Positions 33,113 to 43,302 of a DNA stretch of 44,988 nt are shown piece after piece. Under the pieces are notes generated by a model. The model was not told the DNA's origin. It saw nothing but the letters and a program-made list of their open reading frames with translations, and did no database searches. The first letter of the stretch is position 1. Each line of letters starts with the position of its first letter. The stretch comes from Rhizobiaceae bacterium. GTDB taxonomy: Bacteria; Pseudomonadota; Alphaproteobacteria; Rhizobiales; Rhizobiaceae. Where the stretch lies: the NCBI GenBank assembly GCA_023953775.1, contig JAMLJD010000033.1:1-44988 (forward strand). Reading direction: 5' to 3'. A program made the position numbers and the translations under genes.

Positions 33113-35653
33113 CTACTCCGCCGCGGCCCTGACGCCTTCCGGTGAAAGCGGGAAGCGGCAGATCACGGTCGTGCCGCTGTCCTTGTTGGAAATCAGCTCG
33201 ACGGAGCCGCCGTGGAGTTCGACGAAGCTCTTGACGATCGACAGGCCGAGGCCGGCACCCCGGCGGCGACCGCCATTGCTGCGCGGCTCGAAGCGCTTGA
33301 AGATCGTGTCGAGAACCTCCGGCGAGATGCCGGGTCCATTGTCGTGGACGCGGAATTCGACGCCATCGGCCATGGCCTTGCATTCAAGGTCGACCGTGCT
33401 GTTCGCGGGCGCGTAATTGGCGGCATTGCTCAGCAGGTTGAAGAGGATCTGGCGCAGCCGGTTCTCGTCGGCGTGGAAGGAGACGGGTGCCGCGTCGAGA
33501 TCGATCGACAGGTCGATGCCGTGTTCCTTGAAGCGTTCGGAGACGAGGTCGGCGGCCGCGTTCACCGCATGCGCGATCTCGACCTCGGCGATGTCCAGCT
33601 CCATCACGCCGGCATCGACGGTCGCGAGATCGAGAATGTCGTTGACGATGGTCAGAAGCACCGAGGACGACGAGCCGATATGGTCGACATATTCGCGCTG
33701 CTTGGGCGTCAGCGGGCCTGTGCCGCCGAGGGCCAGAAGATCGGTGAAACCGATGATGTTGGTCAGCGGCGAGCGCAGCTCGTAGGACACGTGCTGCAGG
33801 AAGTCGTTCTTGATGCGGTCGGCCTTTTCCAGGGCCTCGTTCTTGTCGGTCAGGGCGCGCTCCACATTGACGCTGTCGGTAACGTCAACGAAGGTGAACA
33901 TCACCTGGCCGTTGGGCAGCGGCAGGATGGCGTAGCGCAGGATAGACCCGTCAACCAGCTCGGTCTGGCCGTGCCGGTCGCGGCGCTCGTCGTCGAACCC
34001 GGTCGCGGCAGCAACGAATTCGCCCCACGGGCTCTCGGCCGCGCGGCCCTCGCAGAGCTTGCGGATCGCCCCGATATGGGTACCGGCCGCGGCCTGCTGC
34101 GGCTCCAGATTCCACAGCGTGGCGAAGGCCGGATTGGACAGCCGGATGCGGCCGTCCGGACCGAACACGGCGACGCCCTCCGCCAGATTGTCGAGCGTTT
34201 CGCCCTGCACGCGCACGGCGGTGTTGTACTTGCTTTCGAGATCGATCTTCTCGGTGAGGTTCTCGAAGATCCAGGTGACGCCGCCGCGCGGCTGCGGATT
34301 GGCGATGACGCGCAGCGTGCGGCCATCCGGCAGATGCCACCAGTGATCCTTCGGCTCCAGCGCCCGGTAGGAGGCGAGCAGGTTCTCCTTCCAGCGCCGC
34401 CACTCGGGCTGCTCGGCGAGCTTGCCCTCGCTGCGCAGCCGGTCGAGGAGCAGCGTATTGTCCGGCGCGCTGTCGAGGAACCCCGTATCGAGCGACCACA
34501 GCTTCTGGAATGCCTGGTTGAAGAAGCGCAGCTTCTGGTCGGCGTCGAAGATCGCCACCGCCGTCGTCAGCTGGTCAAGCGTATCGGCATGGCTGCGCAC
34601 CATGCTCTCGAAATCGGCGCGTATGGCGTCGGCCTCGCTGACGTCGAGCGCGATCCCTGCCGAGCCGCCCTCGCCGGCGAAGCTGGTGACCCGGAAGACC
34701 TTGCGGTCGCCGCCGACGACGGTCGACAGGCTGTCTTCGTAGACCGGCTTGTCGGAATGGTGGCGGGCGATGGCGTCGCGGGCCTGCGTTCCCAGGAACT
34801 CGCGTCCGCTCTCGAGCGCCGCGGCGGAGTCGCGCGCGTCGACCGATTTCGCGAAGGCCGTGTTGACCCATTGCAGCCGTCCGTCCGGCGCGCGGAGCCA
34901 GGCCGGCATCGCGAGCGCGTCGACCAGGCCCAGCACCGCCTCGTGCTGCGCGAGGAGCCGCTGGTGCTCGAGCCGCAGCCGGGCGAACCGGCGCTCGGTC
35001 TCGGTGAGCGACAGGAACCGGACGATGGTGAAGGCGGCCGACCGGCGACCTTGGACCTCGAGCGGCGAGCCGGACTGCGTTTCGACGACGATGTCGAAGC
35101 CCAGCGCCTCCTCGCGGAGCTGGGCGATCGCGCGCTCGAGCGCGGCGGCCGATTGCGGCACCATCCAGCGGCCGAAGGCGAAGAAGGCGCCGCGCTCCTC
35201 GGGCGCGCCGGTTCCCGGCGGCAGCGTGCCGACGAGGTCCGGCTTGTCGGCGCCGTTTGTCCACGAGACGACCCGCTGGTCGCGCAGGTTCAGGAGCGCG
35301 TCCGAGCGCTGCAGCGCGGCGCCGAGTTCGGCGACCCGCGCACGCAATGCGAGGTTCTGGGCTGCGGTGCGGGCGCGCTCGCGGATCAGCCAGATCGCCG
35401 AGAGCAGTGCCGCCCCCATGACGCCGGCAAACATCGCGAACTGGATGACTTCGGCGGTGCCGACCGAGATGTTGCCGAGCAGGGTCCCGGTCACTGCTTC
35501 CCCGGCGCTCGCCTCCGCGATACCGAGTGCGGCCAGGGCCGCGCCCGCGGGGCCGGCCACCGGCGCTGCGCCCCACACCGCCCGCGCGCGCAATCGCCTG
35601 GAATCGTCATCGCCGCCGGCTTTGTCCGCCCGGCGCCCGGTTAGCGATGGCAT
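33113..35653 (-). CDS. divL: DivL-type PAS sensor kinase homologue with tyrosine in the H-box
   Basis: This 846-residue protein has two hydrophobic N-terminal segments (about 26-48 and 69-91), a short coiled coil, several PAS-like segments (about 110-600), then a HisKA-like dimerisation helix and an HATPase domain with NLLSNAANYAP, DNGPGIS and GLGLSIVKSFVELHGG. In the H-box, where kinases have Ser-His-Glu, this protein has Ser-Tyr-Glu (Tyr624, codon at 33782-33784, FLQHVSYELRSPL). Replacement of the phospho-histidine by tyrosine is the mark of DivL, the Caulobacter regulator that steers CckA-CtrA with DivK. The same role, cell-cycle control through CckA, is inferred. GGAGAGGA lies before ATG 35653; a longer frame upstream is unlikely. 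It is the first gene of the run that ends in trxA. Confidence 0.85.
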   Translation of the reverse strand: MPSLTGRRADKAGGDDDSRRLRARAVWGAAPVAGPAGAALAALGIAEASAGEAVTGTLLGNISVGTAEVIQFAMFAGVMGAALLSAIWLIRERARTAAQNLALRARVAELGAALQRSDALLNLRDQRVVSWTNGADKPDLVGTLPPGTGAPEERGAFFAFGRWMVPQSAAALERAIAQLREEALGFDIVVETQSGSPLEVQGRRSAAFTIVRFLSLTETERRFARLRLEHQRLLAQHEAVLGLVDALAMPAWLRAPDGRLQWVNTAFAKSVDARDSAAALESGREFLGTQARDAIARHHSDKPVYEDSLSTVVGGDRKVFRVTSFAGEGGSAGIALDVSEADAIRADFESMVRSHADTLDQLTTAVAIFDADQKLRFFNQAFQKLWSLDTGFLDSAPDNTLLLDRLRSEGKLAEQPEWRRWKENLLASYRALEPKDHWWHLPDGRTLRVIANPQPRGGVTWIFENLTEKIDLESKYNTAVRVQGETLDNLAEGVAVFGPDGRIRLSNPAFATLWNLEPQQAAAGTHIGAIRKLCEGRAAESPWGEFVAAATGFDDERRDRHGQTELVDGSILRYAILPLPNGQVMFTFVDVTDSVNVERALTDKNEALEKADRIKNDFLQHVSYELRSPLTNIIGFTDLLALGGTGPLTPKQREYVDHIGSSSSVLLTIVNDILDLATVDAGVMELDIAEVEIAHAVNAAADLVSERFKEHGIDLSIDLDAAPVSFHADENRLRQILFNLLSNAANYAPANSTVDLECKAMADGVEFRVHDNGPGISPEVLDTIFKRFEPRSNGGRRRGAGLGLSIVKSFVELHGGSVELISNKDSGTTVICRFPLSPEGVRAAAE

Positions 35654-35794
35654 GTCTTGTTCCTCTCCGCCGCCTGACTGGCAAGACCGCCCGGCATGCG
35701 CGCCGCCCGCCCGCTCCCTGCGGATCGGCGCCATGCGAATCAGTGCACTGTACCGAAAGCGCGAATCGGCGTGAAGAAGTCGGCGTGCAAAAAC

Positions 35795-35826
35795 GAGGCC
35801 GGGCGAAAAGTCAATCGCCCGGCCTC
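35795..35826 (-). terminator. Rho-independent terminator after ahcY
   Basis: There is a perfect 12-bp stem (GAGGCCGGGCGA / TCGCCCGGCCTC) with an 8-base loop; on the minus strand it is followed by GTTTTTG. It separates ahcY from the divL run. The rest of the roughly 200-base gap before divL should hold the divL promoter, which I could not pick out with confidence. Confidence 0.85.
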
Positions 35827-35853
35827 TACATATTGTGGTTGTTCAGAGAATAG

Positions 35854-37254
35854 TTAGTACCGGTAGTGTTCCGGCTTGAACGGTCCCTTCGGCGTCACGC
35901 CGATATAGGCGGCCTGATCGTCCGACAGTTCGGTGAGCCTGGCGCCGAGCTTGTCGAGATGAAGCTTGGCGACCTTCTCGTCGAGATGCTTGGGCAGCAC
36001 GTAGACCTCGTTCTGGTACTTCTCCGAGCGCGACCACAGCTCGATCTGCGCCAGCACCTGATTGGTGAAGGAGGCCGACATGACGAAGCTCGGGTGGCCG
36101 GTCGCGTTGCCGAGGTTGAGGAGGCGCCCCTCCGACAGCAGGATCATCCGCTTGCCGCCGGGAAACTCGATCATGTCGACCTGCGGCTTGATGTTGTTCC
36201 ACTTCAGGTTCCGCAGCGCGCCGACCTGAATCTCGTTGTCGAAATGGCCGATATTGCCGACGATCGCCATGTCCTTCATCTCGCGCATGTGCTCGATGCG
36301 GATCACGTCCTTGTTGCCGGTCGTGGTGACGAAGATGTCGGCACTCGCCGCGACGTCCTCGAGCTGAACCACCTCGAAGCCGTCCATCGCGGCCTGCAGG
36401 GCGCAGATCGGGTCGACCTCGGTGACCTTCACGCGGGCGCCGGCGCCGCGCAGCGACGCCGCCGAGCCCTTGCCGACGTCGCCATAGCCGCAGACCACGG
36501 CGACCTTGCCGGCCATCATGGTGTCGGTGGCGCGGCGAATGCCGTCGACCAGCGATTCCTTGCAGCCATACTTGTTGTCGAATTTCGACTTGGTCACGCT
36601 GTCGTTGACGTTGATCGCCGGGAACGGGAGGTGACCCTTCTTCTGAAGCTGGTAGAGGCGGTTGACGCCGGTCGTCGTCTCTTCGCTGACGCCGCGGATC
36701 GCTTCGCGCGTGCGGGTGAAGAAGCCCGGCGTCTCGGCCATGCGCTTCTTGATCTGCGCGAAGAGGATTTCCTCTTCCTCGTTGCCCGGCTTCGACAGCA
36801 CGTCCTCGCCGGCCTCGGCGCGGGCGCCGATCAGGATGTACATCGTGGCGTCGCCGCCATCGTCGAGGATCATGTTGGTCGGCTCGCCGTCCGGCCACTG
36901 GAAGATCATGTCGGTATAGGTCCAGTAATCCTCCAGCGTCTCGCCCTTGATGGCGAAGACGGGGGTTCCGGCGGCGGCGATCGCGGCGGCGGCATGGTCC
37001 TGGGTGGAGAAGATGTTGCACGAGGCCCAGCGGACCTCGGCGCCCAGCGCCTTCAGCGTCTCGATCAGCACCGCGGTCTGGATCGTCATGTGCAGCGACC
37101 CGGTGATGCGGGCGCCCTTCAGCGGCTGGCTTTCGCCGAATTCCTCGCGGCAGGCCATCAGGCCCGGCATTTCGGTTTCGGCGATCTCGATTTCCTTGCG
37201 GCCCCAATCGGCCAGCGACATGTCGGCTACGACGTAGTCCTGTTTGGCGGTCAT
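35854..37254 (-). CDS. ahcY: adenosylhomocysteinase
   Basis: AhcY hydrolyses S-adenosylhomocysteine to adenosine and homocysteine, clearing the inhibitor of methyltransferases. The 466-residue length and sequence are canonical: the substrate domain with [12 protein letters not shown] and [14 protein letters not shown], the catalytic lysine and aspartate region [14 protein letters not shown], the NAD-binding [13 protein letters not shown], and the C-terminal [24 protein letters not shown]...KPEHYRY tail. ATG 37254 has GGAG 8 bases upstream; an upstream in-frame start at 37344 would lie within the regulatory region. A palindrome about 100 bases upstream may be an operator. Confidence 0.98.
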   Translation of the reverse strand: MTAKQDYVVADMSLADWGRKEIEIAETEMPGLMACREEFGESQPLKGARITGSLHMTIQTAVLIETLKALGAEVRWASCNIFSTQDHAAAAIAAAGTPVFAIKGETLEDYWTYTDMIFQWPDGEPTNMILDDGGDATMYILIGARAEAGEDVLSKPGNEEEEILFAQIKKRMAETPGFFTRTREAIRGVSEETTTGVNRLYQLQKKGHLPFPAINVNDSVTKSKFDNKYGCKESLVDGIRRATDTMMAGKVAVVCGYGDVGKGSAASLRGAGARVKVTEVDPICALQAAMDGFEVVQLEDVAASADIFVTTTGNKDVIRIEHMREMKDMAIVGNIGHFDNEIQVGALRNLKWNNIKPQVDMIEFPGGKRMILLSEGRLLNLGNATGHPSFVMSASFTNQVLAQIELWSRSEKYQNEVYVLPKHLDEKVAKLHLDKLGARLTELSDDQAAYIGVTPKGPFKPEHYRY

Positions 37255-37350
37255 GACTGTTCTCCGGAAAATTTCGGCGCATGCGCGATCCCGGATCGCG
37301 CGCGCAATTGCCGGGTGACTAGCAGATCGGCCGATCGCAGACAATGGGAC

Positions 37351-37366
37351 ATAAAGAAATCTTTAT
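37351..37366. promoter_or_regulatory. Palindromic operator candidate upstream of ahcY
   Basis: ATAAAGA-AA-TCTTTAT is a 7-base inverted repeat with a 2-base centre, standing out in GC-rich DNA about 100 bases before ahcY. It fits the size and form of operators for ArsR-family regulators of the SAM cycle (SahR type) described for ahcY genes in Proteobacteria; the exact regulator is inferred. I see no clear SAH riboswitch fold in the leader. Confidence 0.45.
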
Positions 37367-37398
37367 TCGTGCATATAGGGGCCGCGCAGCGCCTGGCG

Positions 37399-37701
37399 TC
37401 AGCTTTCCTCGCCGAAACGATCGGCCACGAGGCGTTCGAGCGCGGCCATGAGTTCCTCGGCATCCGGTCCGCGCGCGGTGACGCGGATGCAGCAGCCCGG
37501 GCTCGCCGCCAGCATCATCAGCCCCATGATCGACGTACCGCCGACGCTGATGCCGTCCTTCTCGACCTCGACGTCCGCGTCGTGACTTCCGACAAGCTGA
37601 ACGAATTTTGCGGATGCGCGGGCGTGCAGGCCGCGCTTGTTGACGATTGTGAACTCCCTGACCAGGCCGGCCTCCGGGGAAACAGGCCGATCAATCGTCA
37701 T
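37399..37701 (-). CDS. ptsH: HPr-family phosphocarrier protein (PTS)
   Basis: HPr carries phosphate from enzyme I to EIIA proteins. The 100-residue protein has the active-site His26 in NKRGLHARAS and the regulatory serine at 57 in GGTSIMGLMML, the site that HPr kinase modifies. In Hyphomicrobiales this protein belongs to the regulatory (nitrogen-type) phosphotransferase system and not to sugar uptake. The start overlaps the stop of the EIIA gene (ATGA). Confidence 0.94.
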   Translation of the reverse strand: MTIDRPVSPEAGLVREFTIVNKRGLHARASAKFVQLVGSHDADVEVEKDGISVGGTSIMGLMMLAASPGCCIRVTARGPDAEELMAALERLVADRFGEES

Positions 37702-38099
37702 TTTCCACTCAGTACCTGACTCGCGACGTTGATGTATTTGCGGCCCGCCGCCTGCGCCTCGTCGATCGCCACCTGCATGTCGTCGCCCGCGCGCACGCTG
37801 GTCAGCTTGATCAGCATCGGCAGGTTCATGCCGGCGATCACCTCGACGCGACCGGGGGTCATCACCGAAATGGCGAGGTTCGAGGGCGTTCCGCCGAACA
37901 TGTCGGTCAGGATGATCACGCCGGCACCGTCGTCGACGCGCCCGACCGCCTCGACGATCTCGCGACGGCGCTGTTCCATGTCGTCTTCGGCGCCGATGGC
38001 GATGGTCTCGAAGCCGTCCTGCGGACCGACGACATGCTCGACGGCATGGCGAAACTCATCCGCCAGCCGGCCATGAGTCACGAGCACGAGTCCGATCAT
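37698..38099 (-). CDS. PTS EIIA component, mannose family
   Basis: This 133-residue protein is the mannose-family EIIA domain, with the phosphorylated His9 in LVLVTHGRLA and the family strand VIILTDMFGGTPSNLA. No membrane EIIC/EIID is nearby, so it is probably a regulatory phosphate acceptor, as in other alphaproteobacteria where it responds to the HPr/HprK state. ATG 38099 has GGGGAG about 9 bases upstream; it gives the standard length over the longer open frame. HPr is coupled downstream. Confidence 0.93.
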   Translation of the reverse strand: MIGLVLVTHGRLADEFRHAVEHVVGPQDGFETIAIGAEDDMEQRRREIVEAVGRVDDGAGVIILTDMFGGTPSNLAISVMTPGRVEVIAGMNLPMLIKLTSVRAGDDMQVAIDEAQAAGRKYINVASQVLSGK

Positions 38100-38169
38100 C
38101 AGGCGAAAGCTCCCCGGCACGGGCCCCTGCCGGACCCTTCATCATTGACCGCCTTCCCGGCGGGGCCGC

Positions 38170-38198
38170 TATCTTGTCAGCGCGGGTTGTCTTGACAA
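38170..38198 (-). promoter_or_regulatory. Weak promoter candidate with small palindrome before EIIA-HPr
   Basis: In the 179-base gap between hprK and the EIIA gene, TTGTCA (38193-38198) and AAGATA (38170-38175) on the minus strand are 17 bases apart. TTGTC-TT-GACAA (38187-38198) is a palindrome over the -35 element. The -10 match is poor. Confidence 0.3.
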
Positions 38199-38278
38199 GT
38201 CCCATTTTTCACACAACTCGGCCATTTTGACGCAGTGCAGCGCGGCAATCCCGCTGCATCGGCCCGATCGCAGGCGTT

Positions 38279-38728
38279 TCAGGCGGTGAACGGCCCGAGA
38301 CCGAGATGCGCCAGGATCGCATTCGCGGCACCCGGAGCGTCGCGCGCGGCCAGCGTCAGCGCCTCGATCCGGCATCCCTCGATGGTCTCGGACGCCTGGT
38401 CCGGCAGACGCGGCGCGGCACCTTCGGTCAGGCGAACGAACAGGTCGACGACGCATGAGCGTTCGGTTGCGACCGGTGTAGGTCCGTATCCGCGGACCTC
38501 GACGAGGCCGGCAATGGCGGCCGGTGCATGGCAAACCAGCCTTCCATTGCGGTTCTCGAGGAAAACCTGGTCGTCGGAAACGATGCGGGCAAACCGGCCG
38601 GCAGTCGCGAAACGCTCGACGAGATGCAGCGCGAGGCTGGTCTTGCCGAGGCCGGACGCTCCCGAAACAATGACCCCGCGCGTGCCCAGGACGAGCGCTG
38701 TCGCATGCATGTTGCGGGCGGGCGGCAT
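38279..38728 (-). CDS. hprK: HPr kinase/phosphorylase, short alphaproteobacterial form
   Basis: HprK phosphorylates HPr on its regulatory serine and can remove the phosphate again. The 149-residue protein is only the catalytic domain: Walker A at about 23-31 (GASGLGKTS), SDDQVFLE, and the family block VEVRGYG. The N-terminal domain of the roughly 310-residue Firmicute enzyme is missing, which is normal in alphaproteobacteria. Its ATG overlaps the chvG stop by one base (TGATG). A second ATG at residue 7 is possible. Confidence 0.92.
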   Translation of the reverse strand: MPPARNMHATALVLGTRGVIVSGASGLGKTSLALHLVERFATAGRFARIVSDDQVFLENRNGRLVCHAPAAIAGLVEVRGYGPTPVATERSCVVDLFVRLTEGAAPRLPDQASETIEGCRIEALTLAARDAPGAANAILAHLGLGPFTA

Positions 38729-40509
38729 CAGCCGTCCGCGGGCAGCGTCACCACGAAACGCGCGCCGCGCACCTCGCCCGGCTTCGTGCCGGCGATGTTT
38801 TCCGCGGTCAGCGTGCCGCCATGGGCTTCGATGATCTGACGGCTGATCGACAGGCCGAGACCGGAGTTCTGACCGAAGGCCTCGCCGGCCGGCCGGTCGG
38901 TATAGAAGCGCTCGAAGATGCGGTCGATGTTCTCCGCCCGCAGGCCCGGACCATTGTCGTCCACCATGATGATGACATGACGACCCGAACGGTTGAGGCT
39001 CACCTGGATGCGGCCGCCCTTGTCGGGCACGAAGGACCGCGCATTGGCGATCAGGTTCGTCAGCACCTGGCCCAGCCGCAGATCGTGACCCACGACGAAG
39101 AACCCTTTCTCGCCGGCGGGAAGCCGGCCGCTTCGGAAGTCGATCTCTACCTGCTTGCCGCCATTGGTGGCCTGGCGGGACGCCGAAATCAGGTTCGAGA
39201 CGAATTGCTTCAGCTCCACACGCCCCGCATCCTCGCGGGCGAGTTCGGCATCGAGCCGGGAGGCGTCGGAAATGTCGGTGATCAGACGGTCGAGGCGCCG
39301 GACGTCGTGCTGGATCACTTCGAGAAGCCGTGTGCGCGACTCGTCGTTGCGGGCGAGCGGCAATGTCTCCACCGCACTGCGCAGGGACGTCAGCGGGTTC
39401 TTCAACTCATGGCTGACGTCGGCAGCGAAGCTCTCGATCGCCTCGATGCGTGCATAGAGCGAATTCGTCATGTCGCGCAGCGCCACCGACAGATTGCCGA
39501 TCTCGTCCTGACGGTCGGAGAAATCGGGTATCTCCTCGCGGCTCTTGACGCCGCGCCTCACCCGCACGGCGGCGGCCGACAGCCGGCGCAGCGGATTGGC
39601 GATGGTCGAGGCAAGGATCATCGACAGGATCGCGGTGACGACGGCCGCCACGCCGAAGACGCGCAGGATCGCGCGGCGCTCGGCGGCGACGATCTTGTCG
39701 ATATCGCCGCCCTGCGTCGACAGCATCAGCGCGCCGAGCACTGCGCGGTAGCGCTGGACGGGAACGGCGACCGAGACGATCTGCTCGCCCTGCTCGCTGA
39801 TGCGGACGATCGTTGCCGGGCTGCCCGACAAGGCGTTCATCACCTCGGGAAAGGCGGCGCCGTTGCCGCCCGGCTGCTCGCGGTAGAGCGGCAGATCGTT
39901 GCGGCGGAAGAAATTGGTCAGGATGTCCTGGGCGGCGTCGAGCAGGCCGGGCTGCTCCTCGACGACCGGTTCGAGATCGTAGCGCAGGATCTGCCCGCGC
40001 GAATAAAGATGCCGCGAATCGAGGATCAGGTTGGCGTCGCGGTCGTAGATGCGGGCGCGGGTGCGCGTCGCCGAGATCAGCCGCCGCAGGACCGGCGCGA
40101 CGCGCTCGGGATTGATCGGAAAATCGAGGCTGTCGAGCTGGTTGCTCGACGGCGGCAGGCTCTGTCCGGCCTGGAGTTCGAGCAGCTTTTCGGGATCGAT
40201 GCGCAGCGAATCCGTTTCGACCGTCGCCGAGGCGGCGATGGCGCCGGCGATGATCTCGCCCTGCGTCATCAGGCTCTCGACGCGCGCGTCGATCAGCCCT
40301 TCGCGGAACTGGTTGAGATAGAGAATGCCCGACACCAGGACGGCCAGCGCCGCCAGGTTCAGGATCAGGATGCGGCGCGTCAGGCTCGAGAACACGTAGT
40401 GCCCGAGGACGCGGCGCACCGGCGATGCGATGCGACCGACGCCGGTGCCACGGAGCGGACGCCCTGCGGCGCCAGGTCCAGACTTGCCGTTTTCCGCTAC
40501 CGTTGCCAT
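38728..40509 (-). CDS. chvG: ChvG/ExoS sensor histidine kinase
   Basis: ChvG is the inner-membrane sensor of the ChvG-ChvI acid/envelope stress system needed for host interaction in rhizobia, Agrobacterium and Brucella (BvrS). The 593-residue protein has a first membrane helix (about 45-65), a periplasmic domain of about 210 residues, a second helix (about 285-308), HAMP, H-box with His367 (FAADVSHELKNPL), and an HATPase domain with LIANARSFVP, DDNGPGL and GLGLSISRQIIEAHGG. chvI precedes it by 14 bases and hprK follows with one-base overlap. The periplasmic regulator ExoR is not in the window. Confidence 0.96.
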   Translation of the reverse strand: MATVAENGKSGPGAAGRPLRGTGVGRIASPVRRVLGHYVFSSLTRRILILNLAALAVLVSGILYLNQFREGLIDARVESLMTQGEIIAGAIAASATVETDSLRIDPEKLLELQAGQSLPPSSNQLDSLDFPINPERVAPVLRRLISATRTRARIYDRDANLILDSRHLYSRGQILRYDLEPVVEEQPGLLDAAQDILTNFFRRNDLPLYREQPGGNGAAFPEVMNALSGSPATIVRISEQGEQIVSVAVPVQRYRAVLGALMLSTQGGDIDKIVAAERRAILRVFGVAAVVTAILSMILASTIANPLRRLSAAAVRVRRGVKSREEIPDFSDRQDEIGNLSVALRDMTNSLYARIEAIESFAADVSHELKNPLTSLRSAVETLPLARNDESRTRLLEVIQHDVRRLDRLITDISDASRLDAELAREDAGRVELKQFVSNLISASRQATNGGKQVEIDFRSGRLPAGEKGFFVVGHDLRLGQVLTNLIANARSFVPDKGGRIQVSLNRSGRHVIIMVDDNGPGLRAENIDRIFERFYTDRPAGEAFGQNSGLGLSISRQIIEAHGGTLTAENIAGTKPGEVRGARFVVTLPADG

Positions 40510-40523
40510 GAGCAGCCCTGCCC

Positions 40524-41225
40524 TTAGACCTCCCGGAAGCGGTAGCCTACCCCATAAAGTGTCTCGATCATGTCGAAGTCGTCGTCGACCGACTTGAATT
40601 TCTTGCGCAGCCGCTTGATGTGGCTGTCGATCGTCCTGTCGTCGACATAGACCTGCTCGTCATAGGCCGAATCCATCAGCGCATCGCGGCTCTTGACCAC
40701 GCCGGGGCGCTGGGCGAGCGAATGCAGGATCAGGAACTCGGTCACGGTCAGCGTCACCGGTTCGCCCTTCCAGGTGCAGGTGTGGCGCTCCTGGTCCATC
40801 ACGAGCTGGCCGCGCTCCAGCGACCGCGCCTTCTGGTCTGGCGACTTCGCGGCGATCTCGCGCGTCGTGGCGCGGCGCAGCACGGCCCGGACGCGTTCGA
40901 CGAGAAGGCGTTGCGAGAACGGCTTCTTGATGAAGTCGTCGGCGCCCATCTTGAGACCGAAGAGCTCGTCGATCTCGTCGTCCTTGGAGGTCAGGAAGAT
41001 GACCGGAAGATCGGTTTTCTGGCGCAGCCTGCGCAGCAGCTCCATTCCGTCCATGCGCGGCATCTTGATGTCGAAGATCGCAAGGTTCGGCGGACGGGCG
41101 GAAAGACCCTCCAGCGCGGACGAACCATCCGTGTAGGTCTCGACCCGGTAGCCTTCGGTTTCGAGCGCGATCGAGACCGATGTCAGGATGTTGCGATCGT
41201 CATCGACAAGCGCGATCGTTGCCAT
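40524..41225 (-). CDS. chvI: ChvI response regulator (OmpR family)
   Basis: ChvI is the DNA-binding partner of ChvG. The 233-residue protein has a receiver domain (about 1-120, phosphorylated Asp52 in [11 protein letters not shown], acidic pocket VDDD, conserved Lys in FIKKPF) and a winged-helix OmpR-type domain (about 135-233, ending with [17 protein letters not shown] and GVGYRF). ATG 41225 is preferred; an in-frame ATG at 41243 is possible. It is divergent from pckA across a 349-base, partly AT-rich spacer. Confidence 0.96.
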   Translation of the reverse strand: MATIALVDDDRNILTSVSIALETEGYRVETYTDGSSALEGLSARPPNLAIFDIKMPRMDGMELLRRLRQKTDLPVIFLTSKDDEIDELFGLKMGADDFIKKPFSQRLLVERVRAVLRRATTREIAAKSPDQKARSLERGQLVMDQERHTCTWKGEPVTLTVTEFLILHSLAQRPGVVKSRDALMDSAYDEQVYVDDRTIDSHIKRLRKKFKSVDDDFDMIETLYGVGYRFREV

Positions 41226-41574
41226 GTCCAGTGGCTCCCTCATGAGCGGGTGTCCCTTCCTGCTGCGTGAGCGGGCACATGGCGTACAAATTGGGTACAA
41301 AATGTGGCATGTCGCCCCGCTTCGTCCCAGGCCCCGCCCCGCAGCGGTCGACGTGGAAATTATGTCCACACGCCTGAACCACTGATGAATATATGTGCAA
41401 GCTCCCGTTAATTAAGAGCATATAAACGATTTAAACAGTTTTCAAAATTTTTAAATCGATTATTGATTTGAAACTACTCGCCTTTTCTGGTTGTCAGCGA
41501 TTCCGCTCGAACCGACCGTCCTGTCCCGATCGCGATGAGGACGCGGGAATTGCGCCATGGGACAGGGTGAGGAA
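41226..41574. promoter_or_regulatory. chvI-pckA divergent regulatory region with AT-rich inverted repeat
   Basis: This is the only gap over 300 bases. About 41390-41475 is strongly AT-rich against the GC-rich background. It holds the inverted repeat CGATTTAAA (41427-41435) / TTTAAATCG (41450-41458), 14 bases apart, and next to it GATTTGAAAC (41465-41474), a near copy of one arm extended. Such a cluster is a good candidate for ChvI autoregulation and control of pckA, since both are acid/envelope responsive in relatives. No coding sequence is supported in the gap. Confidence 0.45.
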
Positions 41575-43185
<1,611 letters not shown>

Positions 43186-43208
43186 CAGGCCTCCTTTCCC
43201 AGGCATCG

Positions 43209-43234
43209 AAAGGCCCGGCTCGTCCGGGCCTTTT
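43209..43234 (+). terminator. Rho-independent terminator after pckA
   Basis: There is a perfect 10-bp stem (AAAGGCCCGG / CCGGGCCTTT) with a 5-base loop, followed by TTTTCGTTT on the plus strand, 23 bases after the pckA stop. Confidence 0.85.
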
Positions 43235-43302
43235 CGTTTGCGGCGCTTCGTCCTATTCCTCGCATCATGCGCTGTTCGATCCCGCGCACCCGGAGGACCA
43301 TG

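Noticed and set aside
33212..35644. Plus-strand open frame of 810 codons opposite divL
   Set aside because: It is antisense to a gene with clear kinase motifs and has no start signal of its own.
37255..37398. Possible SAH riboswitch before ahcY
   Set aside because: I could not build the expected pseudoknotted fold; the palindrome at 37351-37366 explains the conserved-looking part better.
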